Below are positions 1-9,527 of a stretch of 64,000 nucleotides of DNA, one piece after another. The notes under the pieces are model-generated. The model saw nothing but the letters and a program-made list of their open reading frames with translations. It made no database searches and was not told the DNA's origin. Origin of the DNA: [Mycobacterium] manitobense (lineage in GTDB: Bacteria; Actinomycetota; Actinomycetes; Mycobacteriales; Mycobacteriaceae); assembly GCF_025821665.1 (NCBI RefSeq), contig NZ_JACKSJ010000148.1, forward strand, positions 167,703 to 231,702. Direction: 5' to 3'. Each line of letters starts with the position of its first letter. The stretch's first letter is position 1. A program made the translations under genes and the position numbers.

Positions 1-1721
1 ACACCGGGGGCATACACCCCGCTACCGCCGGCCGGATCGACGAAAACCCCGGTGTTCTGGTCATACGTCCCGTAAGCCGCCCCGCTCGCCTGCGGCACCG
101 GCGCATCGGGTGGCGGCGGAGCTGCGGGTGGCGGCGGAGCTGCGGGGGCTTGTGGCAGAGCCGCGGTGTTGTAGGGCCCAGCGAATATCGGCGGCGGTGT
201 TGGAGGACCGTTGATCGCCGGCCCGACCGGCGGCGGTGGCCATGCCTGCGGGTACGGCGCCGGCGGTATCCACGCCGTCAGCGGCGGTGGCGGTGGGCCA
301 TCGTTCGGAGGCGGAATGTACGGCCACGGTTGATGTGGCGCCGGCCCCGGGCCGGTTTGGACCCCGGGCGGTACCAAGCCCGGCGCGACGGGGTATCCCG
401 GGTCCGGGTCGTTCTCCGGTGGAATATAGGGAAACTTGTTGGGCGGGAAGATGTTGCGCCCATCCTCGGGCGTGTCGTCCTCCAGGACGTCCATCGGTGT
501 ACCGATCGGCACCGGCGGACCGCGCCACGGGCTGTTACCGATCGGGACATAGCCACGGGGGTCGCGGCACAACTGGATCGTCGGCGCGCGCTTGCCGGGG
601 AACTCCTGACAGGGATAGTTTCTCGCGCCGCGCACAACCATCGGATCGTTCTGCGCGACTTTGCAGTACAAGTCGTTGGGTAGCTCGCGCAGCGTGGTGT
701 CGCCCGGCGTGCGAATCTCCGACGGCGGTAAGAATCCAGTGTTGCACGGCGGCGGATCATTGATCGAGATCTTGAAGTCCTGCTTGCCACCTTCGTCCGC
801 GGGAAGTTGGCCGCCGATCGTCAGCAGCGATGCCTGCAGGGCAGGAAAGATGACCAGCGCCTGTTCGATCGACCTGTGGTAGATGACGCCGACGCGGCCG
901 AAGTTGGCCAAGTTGGCCGCGAGCACCGGGAACGAGGGCCGAATGCCCGCAAACGTCTCGCCGGCTTCGGCGGCCGCCGCCGGTGCCTCCGCAAGCAGCG
1001 CACGCAGTTGCGGATCGGCGTTGGCCAATTCGGTGGTCAAGCGCGCAAGGCCGTCGGCCGACGACCGGATGTCGTCGCCACTGCGAATCTGCGCCTCGAG
1101 GAACGGTTCAGCCTGGTCGATCAGCGTCGCGGTCTGCGGCCAACTTGCGTTGGCCTCGTCGATCAGCGCCCGTGCCGATTGGATGAGTCGCGCCAGTTCG
1201 GGCCCTGAGCCGTTGAACGCGTCGAACGTCTCGCGAAGGAGGTCCTGGATGCGAGTGTTGTCGAGGCTGTTCACCAATTGGTCTGCCTCACCCAGCAACT
1301 CGGCGACGTCCTGCGGTATCGCCGTCCGTTCCTTCGGGATGGTTGCACCGTTGTGCAGCAACGCCGGCGAGGGATCGGCGGGCGGAACGAAATCAACGTA
1401 TTGTTCGCCGATCGCAGACACACTCTTGACGGTGGCGGTCGAGTTCGCCGGAATCTTGACATCGCTGTTGAGTTCCATGCGCGCGGCGACGCCGTCGTCG
1501 GTCAACTCCACGGCCTGGACGCGGCCGGCTTGCACGCCGCGATAGGTGACATTGGCGTTCTCATACAGCCCGCCACCGGCGACGAATTCGGCCGTGACAC
1601 CGTACACACCGACGCCCAGCCGGGCGGGTACACGGAGGTAGAAAAAGGAGATCGCGCCGACGGTGACCACGGTCACGAGAGCGAAGATCATCAGTTGGAT
1701 TCGCGCGGTTCGGTTGAGCAT
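1..1721 (-). CDS. mce4F: Mce4F, sterol-import Mce protein (3' end beyond window)
   Basis: Sixth Mce protein of the Mce4 sterol/cholesterol importer, secreted or anchored in the cell envelope, where Mce subunits form a substrate-conducting assembly. The reading frame starts with ATG at 1721, overlapping the TAA stop of mce4E (TAATG), and stays open to base 1, giving about 573 visible residues. That is already around the usual Mce4F length, so only a short tail is missing. An N-terminal hydrophobic segment (residues about 8-28) is followed by the MCE domain (about 35-115) and a long helical region. The C-terminal third is rich in Pro and Gly (PPP, PPPP runs), with an 18-bp tandem duplication at 109-144 encoding an Ala/Pro repeat. 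It is translationally coupled to the rest of the mce4 operon. Confidence 0.95.
   Translation of the reverse strand, partial: MLNRTARIQLMIFALVTVVTVGAISFFYLRVPARLGVGVYGVTAEFVAGGGLYENANVTYRGVQAGRVQAVELTDDGVAARMELNSDVKIPANSTATVKSVSAIGEQYVDFVPPADPSPALLHNGATIPKERTAIPQDVAELLGEADQLVNSLDNTRIQDLLRETFDAFNGSGPELARLIQSARALIDEANASWPQTATLIDQAEPFLEAQIRSGDDIRSSADGLARLTTELANADPQLRALLAEAPAAAAEAGETFAGIRPSFPVLAANLANFGRVGVIYHRSIEQALVIFPALQASLLTIGGQLPADEGGKQDFKISINDPPPCNTGFLPPSEIRTPGDTTLRELPNDLYCKVAQNDPMVVRGARNYPCQEFPGKRAPTIQLCRDPRGYVPIGNSPWRGPPVPIGTPMDVLEDDTPEDGRNIFPPNKFPYIPPENDPDPGYPVAPGLVPPGVQTGPGPAPHQPWPYIPPPNDGPPPPPLTAWIPPAPYPQAWPPPPVGPAINGPPTPPPIFAGPYNTAALPQAPAAPPPPAAPPPPDAPVPQASGAAYGTYDQNTGVFVDPAGGSGVYAPG
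109..144. repeat. two tandem 18-bp units inside mce4F
   Basis: The 18-bp unit at 109-126 is repeated directly at 127-144. On the minus strand it encodes an Ala-Ala-Pro-rich stretch of the disordered Mce4F tail. It is in frame and probably a neutral length variation. Confidence 0.7.
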
Positions 1722-2917
1722 TACTCGGGCGGCACCTCCTGGCCCGACGCGGTACCGGGCGGGATCTTGAACGGATCAGCGGCCTGCCCGGACAGGTTCG
1801 CCATCTCACCGGTCAAGAACTCCGGCGGGTTGACGACTTCGGCGAGGCGCTTCATGTTCGGGTCGAAGAACGACGTCGTGAAGATGGTCTCGCCGAGCCG
1901 GCGGATGGTCAGATCGAATGTGGAGAAGATGTTGAAGTAGTCACCCCTGGCCACTCGATGCAGATTCTTGCCCGGGAACGGGAAGGTCGCCAGGCTGTCC
2001 AGCGAGGAGACGAGGTCCGCACGGTTGTCATTGAGCGGCTTGATCACCGCGTACAAGTCGATCAAGTCCTCCGCGAAATCGTCCTTGGTTTCGGCCAGGA
2101 TGCGTGATCCGACGGTGGCGAAACTCTGCAGTGCGGCGAACGCGTCAACGATGTTCGTCCGATTGTCGTTGAGCACGCGCAACGCTGCCGGAAGGGTGTC
2201 CAGGGTCCGGCCGAGACTGTCCTTGCTGCGGGCGAGGACTCCGGCGAAGCGGTTCAGGCCTTCGACAGCGGCGATGATGTCGTCGGTCTGCCGGTTCAAC
2301 GACGCGGTCAGCTCGGCGAGCCGCGGGATCAGGCCCGCGAACTGGCCCTCACGGCCGGCCACCCCGTTGTAGACCTCTTGGGTAATATCCTGCAGCGCAC
2401 CGAGATTGCCCTTGTTGACGACCACACCCAAGGCGGACAGCACTTCCTCGGTAGTGGGGTAGCGGCCGCCCTGGCTCCACGGGATCTCCGACCCGTCACG
2501 TAGCTCGCCCACCGGCGCTTGATCGGCCGGAGCCGATAGCTCGATGTGCTGCGAACCCAACAGTGATGTCTGCGCGACCCTGGCCGTTGCGTTGGCCGGC
2601 AGCCGGACTTCGCGGTCAAGGGACAGTTGCACCGCAGCATAGAAGCTGCCATCTGCCCGCTGCACAGCCTCGACCCCCGACACGCTGCCGACGGTGACGT
2701 CGTCGACCATCACGGGCGAGTTCTGCGGCAGAGTGGCAACGTCGGGCAGCTCCACGGCGATGGTGTAGGCGCCCGCGCCGTGACCGGCCGTGCCGGGCAT
2801 GTTCAGGGAGTTCAGCCCGCCGAACTGGCACCCGGTGAGCAGGACGACGCCGGACCCGATGGCCACCATGCGCCTGCTCACGCGGCCACAGTTGATGGTC
2901 AATGACTTTCGCGTCAT
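1721..2917 (-). CDS. mce4E: Mce4E (LprN-type), lipoprotein Mce subunit
   Basis: Lipid-anchored Mce subunit of the Mce4 sterol importer. The N-terminus has a basic region, a hydrophobic stretch and a lipobox ending LTGC, with Cys30 as the predicted acylated residue. This is the hallmark of the E-position Mce proteins. The MCE domain follows at about residues 45-125 and then a long alpha-helical region. 398 aa, normal for the family. The ATG at 2917 overlaps the mce4D stop by four bases (ATGA), and the stop overlaps the start of mce4F, so translation is coupled on both sides. Confidence 0.95.
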   Translation of the reverse strand: MTRKSLTINCGRVSRRMVAIGSGVVLLTGCQFGGLNSLNMPGTAGHGAGAYTIAVELPDVATLPQNSPVMVDDVTVGSVSGVEAVQRADGSFYAAVQLSLDREVRLPANATARVAQTSLLGSQHIELSAPADQAPVGELRDGSEIPWSQGGRYPTTEEVLSALGVVVNKGNLGALQDITQEVYNGVAGREGQFAGLIPRLAELTASLNRQTDDIIAAVEGLNRFAGVLARSKDSLGRTLDTLPAALRVLNDNRTNIVDAFAALQSFATVGSRILAETKDDFAEDLIDLYAVIKPLNDNRADLVSSLDSLATFPFPGKNLHRVARGDYFNIFSTFDLTIRRLGETIFTTSFFDPNMKRLAEVVNPPEFLTGEMANLSGQAADPFKIPPGTASGQEVPPE

Positions 2918-4371
2918 CCTCCGCCTCCGTGTTGTTGCGGAGCGACCGGCTGCACCGGCGCGCCGATCTCGGCCGGAAGCGGACCGGGCGCAGCTGGTGC
3001 TGGCGGCGCACCCGGAGCCGGACCGGGCGGCGGACCACCAGGCGCTGGACCGGGCGGCAGTACCACCGGACCGAGTGTGTACGGCTGCGCAGGCGGCGGC
3101 GGGCCGGGAACCGGGTTCGGGGGCAGCAGCAACGATGTGGGATCTCCTCCCTCACCGGCACGGGGCGGGAACCGCCCATCGCTGGGGATCCACTCGAGGT
3201 GTGGGATGTAGGTCTGCGCCTTCGCCTCGGTCGCCGGGGTGTCGTAGATCACCTGGCCCTTATACGCGGTGATCGTGTTGATCCCGTGCGCCATGAAGGG
3301 CGGGTAGTTCACCGCCAGGCGCTTGAGCACCGGAGCCATCCGCTGGCGGCAGATCTCGGATCGCTTGTCATAGTCGGGCATCCCCGCCGCGTCGAAATTG
3401 CCGCAGATGAACTGCACCGGATTGGCGAACTCCGGCAGGCCCAGAAGACCATTCGCGGTGCCCTGCGCCGGGTTGTAGATGTTGTAGAAGTTCGCCATCG
3501 CGTTCGGCAGGACGTGGAGTATCTGCTCGACGTCGTCAGTCTGGGTTGTCAGGATGCTGGTGAAGTCGGTCAGCCTGTTGACGTTGTCGATCAGCACCGC
3601 GTTGTTCTCGTCGAGGAAGCCGCGGACGTCCGACAGGGCCTGGTTGAGACTGCCCAAGGTGTCGTCCAGCCCCACCGCGCTGTCGGCCAACACCTGAGAG
3701 ACCGAGGCCAAATGCCCGCTGAACTGCACGATTTGCTCGTTGCTCCTCGACAGCGCGTCGACCAGGATCTGCAGGTTCTTCACCGTGCCGAACAGGTCCA
3801 TGCGTGAGTCGCCCAGCCGCCCCGCAGTCTGCGACAATTCGCGCACGGCTTGTCGAAACGAGTCGCCGTTTCCGTCGAAGGTATCGGCGGCCTGATTGAC
3901 GAAGCTACTCAACGGGCCGTGAACTTCGCCCGCCGACGGTCCGAGTTGCCGGCTGAGCCTGGTCAGCTCGGTCTTGACGTCGTCCCACTCGACCGGCACG
4001 GCGGTGCGGCCCAACTCGATGGTGCCGCCATCCTCCATTGCCGGACCCTGACTATAGGTAGGGGTCAGCTGAATGAACCGGGCAGCCACGAGGTTCGGTG
4101 CAATGACCACCGCGCGAGCGTCGGCGGGCACTTTGACGTCTTCCTTCACCCTCATGGTGATCTTGACGGCATCGGCCTGCGGCGAGATGGATTCGATCGA
4201 GCCGATGGGCACGCCGATGATACGAACCTCGTCGCCCGGATAGACGCCCGCCGCCGAGGTGAAGTATCCGACCACTGTGTACGTGGAGACTCGCGGCCAC
4301 ACCATGGAGACGCCACCGATCAGCGCAACCAGCAGCGCGGCGATGACGCCGTAGCGCAAGAGGCGGCTCAC
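2914..4371 (-). CDS. mce4D: Mce4D, sterol-import Mce protein
   Basis: Fourth Mce subunit of the Mce4 importer. Starts with GTG at 4371, overlapping the mce4C stop (GTGA). An N-terminal membrane segment (residues about 6-26) precedes the MCE domain, and a helical domain follows. The last 80 or so residues are a Pro/Gly/Ala-rich, probably disordered tail, typical of D and F position Mce proteins. 485 aa. No lipobox is seen. Confidence 0.95.
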   Translation of the reverse strand: MSRLLRYGVIAALLVALIGGVSMVWPRVSTYTVVGYFTSAAGVYPGDEVRIIGVPIGSIESISPQADAVKITMRVKEDVKVPADARAVVIAPNLVAARFIQLTPTYSQGPAMEDGGTIELGRTAVPVEWDDVKTELTRLSRQLGPSAGEVHGPLSSFVNQAADTFDGNGDSFRQAVRELSQTAGRLGDSRMDLFGTVKNLQILVDALSRSNEQIVQFSGHLASVSQVLADSAVGLDDTLGSLNQALSDVRGFLDENNAVLIDNVNRLTDFTSILTTQTDDVEQILHVLPNAMANFYNIYNPAQGTANGLLGLPEFANPVQFICGNFDAAGMPDYDKRSEICRQRMAPVLKRLAVNYPPFMAHGINTITAYKGQVIYDTPATEAKAQTYIPHLEWIPSDGRFPPRAGEGGDPTSLLLPPNPVPGPPPPAQPYTLGPVVLPPGPAPGGPPPGPAPGAPPAPAAPGPLPAEIGAPVQPVAPQQHGGGG

Positions 4372-5414
4372 GGCGACTTCGGCCTTATTATCAGCCGCTC
4401 GTTGATGAACCCGCGCAGAAGGTCGGCAAGGCTGTCCGGAATCTTGCCCGGTTGGAAGTAGAGATCCAGTAGCAGGGCCGACTGAGTAGTGTTGGGTATC
4501 GCATTGGGCAGGTTGACCATGAAACCCGAGCCGGAGGCGACCGACTCGCCGAGCGCAGTGGCGTAGCCCGGCAGACGCTTCAGCGCCTCACTGATGTGTT
4601 CACGGCGTTCGAGCAGGTTGTCCAACACCAAATTCAGTCTCCTCAGGGCGGGGCCGAATTCGCGGCGGTTATCGGCGACGAACCCCGAGATCTGCTGTGA
4701 CACATCGTCGATGCCGGCGATCAGACTGCTCAGGGCGGCCCGTCGCTCATCGAGCGCGGCGAAGAGCTGATTGCCGTCGGTGATGAGCTGGTTCACCTGA
4801 CCGGCCCGGTCTGCGAGCACCGCCGTCACCGACCTGGCGCGTGTCAACAGCTGGCCCAGCGCTTCGTCGTTGGCGTTGATGCTGCGCGACAACGTGGCCA
4901 CCCCGTCGAGCGTGCGGCGCAGCTCGGGCGTCGCGTCGCGGAACGAATCGGTCAGCACCTGCAACGCCTGGGTCAACTGGTCCTTGTCGAGCACACCGGA
5001 ATTCTGACCGAGATCCTGCAGCGCCATGTTCAAGGTGTACGGAGCAGTGGTGCGGCTCAGAGGAATCGATGTCACCGACCCGCCACCCTGCGGGACGATC
5101 CCCAGCGACCTCTCCCCCAGAACGGTCTCGGTCCTGATCGATACGAGAGTCTGATCGCCGAGCCTGACCTTGCGGTCGACGGTGAATGCCACCTTTGCGG
5201 CGTCGCCGGCGAGGCCGACTTCGGTCACTTTGCCGACCGTGATGCCGGAGATGTTGACGTCGTTGCCCGGCGAGATACCACCTGCGTCGGCGAAGAACGC
5301 CTCGTAGGACTTGCCTTGCGGATAGAACGGCAAGCTGGTGTAGCCGAACGCGACGATCACGACACACGCCACGACCGCGATCCCGAAGATGCCCGCCCGG
5401 ATGGTCTTATCCAT
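4368..5414 (-). CDS. mce4C: Mce4C, sterol-import Mce protein
   Basis: Third Mce subunit of the Mce4 importer. I place the start at ATG 5414 (protein begins MDKTIRAGIFG) because it puts the hydrophobic segment (about 7-27) at the N-terminus as in paralogues and gives a short 8-base overlap with mce4B. An in-frame ATG at 5453 would add 13 non-hydrophobic residues and overlap mce4B further. The MCE domain is at about 33-110, with helical sequence to the C-terminus. About 348 aa. Confidence 0.93.
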   Translation of the reverse strand: MDKTIRAGIFGIAVVACVVIVAFGYTSLPFYPQGKSYEAFFADAGGISPGNDVNISGITVGKVTEVGLAGDAAKVAFTVDRKVRLGDQTLVSIRTETVLGERSLGIVPQGGGSVTSIPLSRTTAPYTLNMALQDLGQNSGVLDKDQLTQALQVLTDSFRDATPELRRTLDGVATLSRSINANDEALGQLLTRARSVTAVLADRAGQVNQLITDGNQLFAALDERRAALSSLIAGIDDVSQQISGFVADNRREFGPALRRLNLVLDNLLERREHISEALKRLPGYATALGESVASGSGFMVNLPNAIPNTTQSALLLDLYFQPGKIPDSLADLLRGFINERLIIRPKSP

Positions 5415-6441
5415 TGTCTGAACACCTGCCCTTCGACGGGTCCGGCACGCCACCGATCGGCAGGAAGATGTCGCTGCCTGCTGGGCCGTTGAATTTCAGC
5501 GTCACCGTGCAGATGTAGTAATTGAAGTATGACCCGTACGCACCAAGGGAATTGAGCCGCAGATAGTTCTCGGCCAACGGTTCGATGACTCGATTGACCT
5601 CATCCTTGCGATTGTCGAGCTCGGTCGCCAGCGGACGAAGGTTCTCGAGCACGCCCTGCAGCGGCCGTCGCGAATTGGCGAGCATGTCGGTCAGATCCGC
5701 TGAGGCGGATGCCAGCGGCGGAATGGCCCCTGCGATCGGGTCCCGGCCCTCCGCCAGTCCGCTGACCAGCTTCTGGAGCTCGTCCACGCTGGCATCGAAC
5801 TCGACGCTCTTCTCGTCGATGGTCCCCAGCACCTCGTTGAGATTCCGGATCGCCTCGGAGATCACCTGATAGCGATCGCCCAGTGTCTGGCTGAATGTTC
5901 CGGTTTCCGAGAGCAATCGAGACAGCGCACCACCCTCGCCTTGCAGCGATTCGATGACCGCACCACTTATCTGGTTGATCTGCTCGCCATCGAGACCCTT
6001 GACCACAGGGCGCAAGCCACCGAGCAGAGCATCGAGATCCAAGGCCGGCTGGGTCTGGTCGATGGGAACCATGCCACCCGACGGCAACTTCCGAAGCTCG
6101 CCCGGACCCGAGGTGATCTCCATATAGCGGTCGCCGACGAGGTTCTCATAGCGGATCGCGGCGCGCGTCGAGGTGTACATCTGATACTTCTTGTCGATGT
6201 TGAACGCCACGTCAACGGTGTTGTCGGGGTTCAGTTTCACATCGCCGACACTGCCCACCGGAACGCCGGCGATCCGCACGTCCTCGCCGCCCTTCAGCCG
6301 CGAGGCGTCGGCGAACGTGGCGTGGTAAGAGTTGCTCGATGCGAACCGGATTTCGCCGAAAACCACCACCAGACCGGCGGAGATGAGCAGCATGACCACC
6401 GCGAAGACGCTCACCTTGATCAGATTTCCCCGGCGGCTCAT
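5407..6441 (-). CDS. mce4B: Mce4B, sterol-import Mce protein
   Basis: Second Mce subunit of the Mce4 importer. Begins MSRRGNLIKV, followed by a strongly hydrophobic segment (about 8-28) and an MCE domain (about 36-115, containing the GVPVGSV-type turn). The C-terminal half is helical. 344 aa, normal size. Its ATG shares one base with the mce4A stop (TGATG), indicating coupled translation. Confidence 0.95.
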   Translation of the reverse strand: MSRRGNLIKVSVFAVVMLLISAGLVVVFGEIRFASSNSYHATFADASRLKGGEDVRIAGVPVGSVGDVKLNPDNTVDVAFNIDKKYQMYTSTRAAIRYENLVGDRYMEITSGPGELRKLPSGGMVPIDQTQPALDLDALLGGLRPVVKGLDGEQINQISGAVIESLQGEGGALSRLLSETGTFSQTLGDRYQVISEAIRNLNEVLGTIDEKSVEFDASVDELQKLVSGLAEGRDPIAGAIPPLASASADLTDMLANSRRPLQGVLENLRPLATELDNRKDEVNRVIEPLAENYLRLNSLGAYGSYFNYYICTVTLKFNGPAGSDIFLPIGGVPDPSKGRCSDNG

Positions 6442-7631
6442 CAGAAGTCGTCTCGTTCTGCGAATGCCCCGTTGAACAAGAACTGGAAGGTACTCGGGGC
6501 GTCGACCTGCACCTCGGTGAACGGCTCGTAGGGAATGACGGCGTTGTCGGTGACCAGGAAGGGCGAACGGTAGAAGGAGCCGCCGAATTGCTTGCTGGGG
6601 AGGTTGGGTAGGCCGCGGCAGTTAGGACCACCCGACGCATTCACGATCGGCAGACTCTCTGGATACGTGTACGACGGCACGCCCAGCACGAAGCTGGAAC
6701 TGACCATCGCGCCGGGTTTCATGCCACCGACGATGCTTCCACCCCGTTCGGCCCCCTTCTTGACACCCTGCACTATGCAGCCGAGTACCGGCGAATAGTC
6801 CCCCAGCACCGTCAACGGCGCTCGCAGCCGCTGGATCGCTGCGATGTAGTCGTCTGCCGCCGGCTCCAAGGTTGCGTATCCTTCGTTCGCCAAGCCGGTT
6901 GCCGCGAGCAGCGTCGCGTTGAGGTTCTCCTGCTCATCGACGATCGTGTTGCTGATGGTCGGCACGTTGTCGATCACGGTGACCAGATCGGGAGCGGCAT
7001 CGCCGTAGATGTTGGCGACCGTCGCTGTCTGCGCGAAGTCCGATTCGACAGTGGGCAACTTCGGATTCAGTTGCGTCAGATACTGATTCAACCCTGCAAG
7101 GCTACCGCCGAACTCGTCACCGTGACCGCGCAACCCCTCGGCGATCGCCGATATGGTCGCGTTGAGATTCATCGGGTCGACCTTGTGCAGCACGTCGATC
7201 AGGGTCTGGAACAGCGTGTTTGCTTCCAGTTGCACGGCTTGGGCGGCGACGGTGGCGCCGGGACGCAACGGCGCATCCGACGGTTGCTCCGGCGACATGA
7301 AATCTACTGACTTCGCACCGAACACGGTGGTGCTGGCGATTCGTACCAGCGCGTTCGACGGGACGAAACGCAACTGGTCCTCGTTGATCGCCAGCGTCAA
7401 CTTCGCCTGATCGCCCGTGTAGGCGATGTCTTCGACCTTGCCGATCTGGATACCGCGGTACTTGACCTTGGCTTCCTTGTCCATCACCAACCCGGCCCGC
7501 GGTGACATCACCGTCACGTTCTCGGTCGGGCTGAACGCCGCGGTATACGACAGATAAGTCAACACCGTGAACGCCACGATGATCGTCGCCAGCGCTGCGG
7601 CGGCGATCCTGATCGCGGTGGTCCTCGACAC
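6441..7631 (-). CDS. mce4A: Mce4A, sterol-import Mce protein
   Basis: First Mce subunit of the Mce4 importer of cholesterol and related sterols. GTG start at 7631, 18 bases after the yrbE4B stop. N-terminal hydrophobic segment about residues 7-30, then an MCE domain with the motif YRGIQIGKVEDI, then a helical region and a C-terminal globular part. 396 aa, close to the usual Mce4A length. Position directly after two YrbE permease genes is the invariant mce operon layout. Confidence 0.96.
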   Translation of the reverse strand: MSRTTAIRIAAAALATIIVAFTVLTYLSYTAAFSPTENVTVMSPRAGLVMDKEAKVKYRGIQIGKVEDIAYTGDQAKLTLAINEDQLRFVPSNALVRIASTTVFGAKSVDFMSPEQPSDAPLRPGATVAAQAVQLEANTLFQTLIDVLHKVDPMNLNATISAIAEGLRGHGDEFGGSLAGLNQYLTQLNPKLPTVESDFAQTATVANIYGDAAPDLVTVIDNVPTISNTIVDEQENLNATLLAATGLANEGYATLEPAADDYIAAIQRLRAPLTVLGDYSPVLGCIVQGVKKGAERGGSIVGGMKPGAMVSSSFVLGVPSYTYPESLPIVNASGGPNCRGLPNLPSKQFGGSFYRSPFLVTDNAVIPYEPFTEVQVDAPSTFQFLFNGAFAERDDF

Positions 7632-7649
7632 GACGTCTGCCCTCCCCTT

Positions 7650-8504
7650 CTACCCCGAGAGGTTGAAATTACCGGACGCGCCGTACACGGCGAGTGCAAT
7701 GAACAAGGTGATGACGACCACGACAATTAGCGACGTCCGTACCGCTTGACCTACCGCGACGCCTACGCCAACGGGTCCGCCGGAGGCGTTGTATCCGTAG
7801 TAGGTGTGCACCAGCATCACCGCGACCGCCATCACGATGGCCTGGGCGAAAGACCACAGCAGGTCCGTCGGTATCAGGAACGTGTTGAAGTAGTGGTCGT
7901 AGAGACCGCCGGATTGTCCGTTGACGTAGACGGTGATCGTGCGGGCGGAGAAGAACGCAGCCAAGGTCGCCAGCGAGTACAACGGAACGATCGCGACCAA
8001 CCCGGCGATGATGCGGGTGGACACCAGGTAGGAGAGTGAATGTATGGCCATCGCCTCGGTGGCATCGATCTCCTCGGCGATGCGCATCGCACCCAGTTGG
8101 GCGGTGGTGCCGGCGCCGATGGTGGCGGCGAGCGCAATGCCGGCGATGATCGGCGCAACGATGCGCACGTTGAGAAACGCGGAGAGGAACCCGGTCAGCG
8201 CCTCGATGCCGATGTTGCCGAGCGACTCGTAACCCTGGACCGCGATGACGCCGCCGGACGCCAGGGTCAGAAACGCCGCGACGCCGACCGTGCCGCCGAT
8301 GAGCAGCAGCGCACCGGAGCCCAGCGTCATCTCGGCGATCAGCCGGAGTGTTTCCTTGCGGTAGTGCCCCAGCGCGTGCGGGATGTATCGGATCGACTCG
8401 GCGTAGAACAATGCCTGCTCGCCGAACGTGTCGACAGCCCGAGGCAGCCATCGGAACGCACGCCGGATTCGCAGCGACGCGTCGTAACTTCCGAGCTGAC
8501 TCAT
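7650..8504 (-). CDS. yrbE4B: YrbE4B, MlaE-type permease of the Mce4 importer
   Basis: Integral membrane permease of the Mce4 ABC-like sterol importer, partner of YrbE4A and, in the family, of the ATPase MceG encoded elsewhere. ATG at 8504 (protein begins MSQLGSYDAS) overlaps the yrbE4A stop by four bases (ATGA). In-frame sequence further upstream lies inside yrbE4A and is not used. 284 aa with five to six hydrophobic segments and the MlaE-family EEIDATEAM motif in the cytoplasmic loop that contacts the ATPase. Confidence 0.96.
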   Translation of the reverse strand: MSQLGSYDASLRIRRAFRWLPRAVDTFGEQALFYAESIRYIPHALGHYRKETLRLIAEMTLGSGALLLIGGTVGVAAFLTLASGGVIAVQGYESLGNIGIEALTGFLSAFLNVRIVAPIIAGIALAATIGAGTTAQLGAMRIAEEIDATEAMAIHSLSYLVSTRIIAGLVAIVPLYSLATLAAFFSARTITVYVNGQSGGLYDHYFNTFLIPTDLLWSFAQAIVMAVAVMLVHTYYGYNASGGPVGVGVAVGQAVRTSLIVVVVITLFIALAVYGASGNFNLSG

Positions 8505-9346
8505 TGGGTGATCCGAACGCCGATCGCCGTCATCAGCACATTGATCACGAAGAGGCAGATGAAGGCATAGATGACGGTCTCGTTGACAGCTTCTCCGACA
8601 CCCTTGGGCCCGCCCTTGACGGTGAGGCCTCGGTAGCACCCGACCAATCCGGCCATGACGCCGAACAAAAGGGCCTTGACTTCTGAGATCACCAACTCGG
8701 GCAACCCGGTCAGGATGGTCAGGCCGCTGATGAACGCTCCCGGATTCACGCCCTGCAGGAGCACGGAGAACACGTAGCCGCCGCTCAGGCCGATCGCAAT
8801 CACCAGACCGTTGAGCAACATGGCCACGACCGTCGACGCCAGCACCCGCGGCACGACGAGTCGTTGGATGGGATCGATGCCGAGCACCCGCATCGCGTCG
8901 ATCTCCTCCCGAATGGTGCGAGCGCCCAGATCGGCGCAGATCGCAGTCGCCCCCGCGCCGGCGACGACGAGCACGGTCGAGATCGGACCCAGCTGGGTGA
9001 CGGTGCCGAACGCGGTTCCGGAGCCCGACAGATCCGCGGCGCCGAGTTCGCGCAGCAGAATGTTGAGGGTGAACGCGACCAGCACCGTGAACGGAATCGA
9101 GATCAGCACCGTCGGAATGAGCGAAACCCTGGCGATCATCCAGGTCTGGTCGAGAAACTCCTGAAACTGGAACGGCCGACGGAACGTGGCTCGGAGAGTT
9201 TCGACGGACATCTGCATGAAACCGCCCACAGCCCGAGCCGGGACCGCGAGCTGTTCGAACAACCTCGGCTCCGTTCTCAGGGCGGGGGGAGTTGTCGGGA
9301 TCTCGCCGTTGGCGAAAAACCCCGGACCGCTTGTGACGGCGGCCAT
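8501..9346 (-). CDS. yrbE4A: YrbE4A, MlaE-type permease of the Mce4 importer
   Basis: First permease of the Mce4 sterol importer and first gene of the mce4 operon. 281 aa with a cytoplasmic N-terminal part followed by five to six hydrophobic segments. The family loop motif (RTIREEIDAMRVLGIDP) lies mid-protein. Compared with the shorter form I remember from M. tuberculosis (about 254 aa), the ATG at 9346 adds roughly 27 residues, so a downstream start is possible. Two KstR-type operators lie in the 180 bp upstream, so the operon probably has its own sterol-inducible promoter. Confidence 0.96.
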   Translation of the reverse strand: MAAVTSGPGFFANGEIPTTPPALRTEPRLFEQLAVPARAVGGFMQMSVETLRATFRRPFQFQEFLDQTWMIARVSLIPTVLISIPFTVLVAFTLNILLRELGAADLSGSGTAFGTVTQLGPISTVLVVAGAGATAICADLGARTIREEIDAMRVLGIDPIQRLVVPRVLASTVVAMLLNGLVIAIGLSGGYVFSVLLQGVNPGAFISGLTILTGLPELVISEVKALLFGVMAGLVGCYRGLTVKGGPKGVGEAVNETVIYAFICLFVINVLMTAIGVRITQ

Positions 9347-9394
9347 TCCACCCCTGGTTTAAGCACTGCTCTTAGTGAGCCGGCTCATACTAAC

Positions 9395-9408
9395 TAGAAC
9401 AAGTTCGC
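9395..9408. promoter_or_regulatory. KstR-type operator upstream of mce4 operon (imperfect)
   Basis: TAGAACAAGTTCGC fits TnnAACnnGTTnnA except for the last base. It lies 48 bp upstream of the yrbE4A start, within the gap between hsd4A and yrbE4A. Confidence 0.7.
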
Positions 9409-9483
9409 AGTGTCAATGAACCGCAAAACCGGTCCATTTCGTTATATTCACGCTGGTCAGCGCCAGTGTGACACAGATCATTC

Positions 9484-9497
9484 TGAAACGTGTTCTA
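9484..9497. promoter_or_regulatory. KstR-type operator between hsd4A and yrbE4A
   Basis: TGAAACGTGTTCTA matches the KstR consensus TnnAACnnGTTnnA fully. It sits 30 bp past the hsd4A stop and about 137 bp before yrbE4A. Together with the imperfect copy at 9395 it suggests a KstR-controlled promoter internal to the hsd4A-mce4 transcription unit. Confidence 0.8.
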
Positions 9498-9527
9498 GTC
9501 GCATCGGCCGACTGACAACCGAGACTG

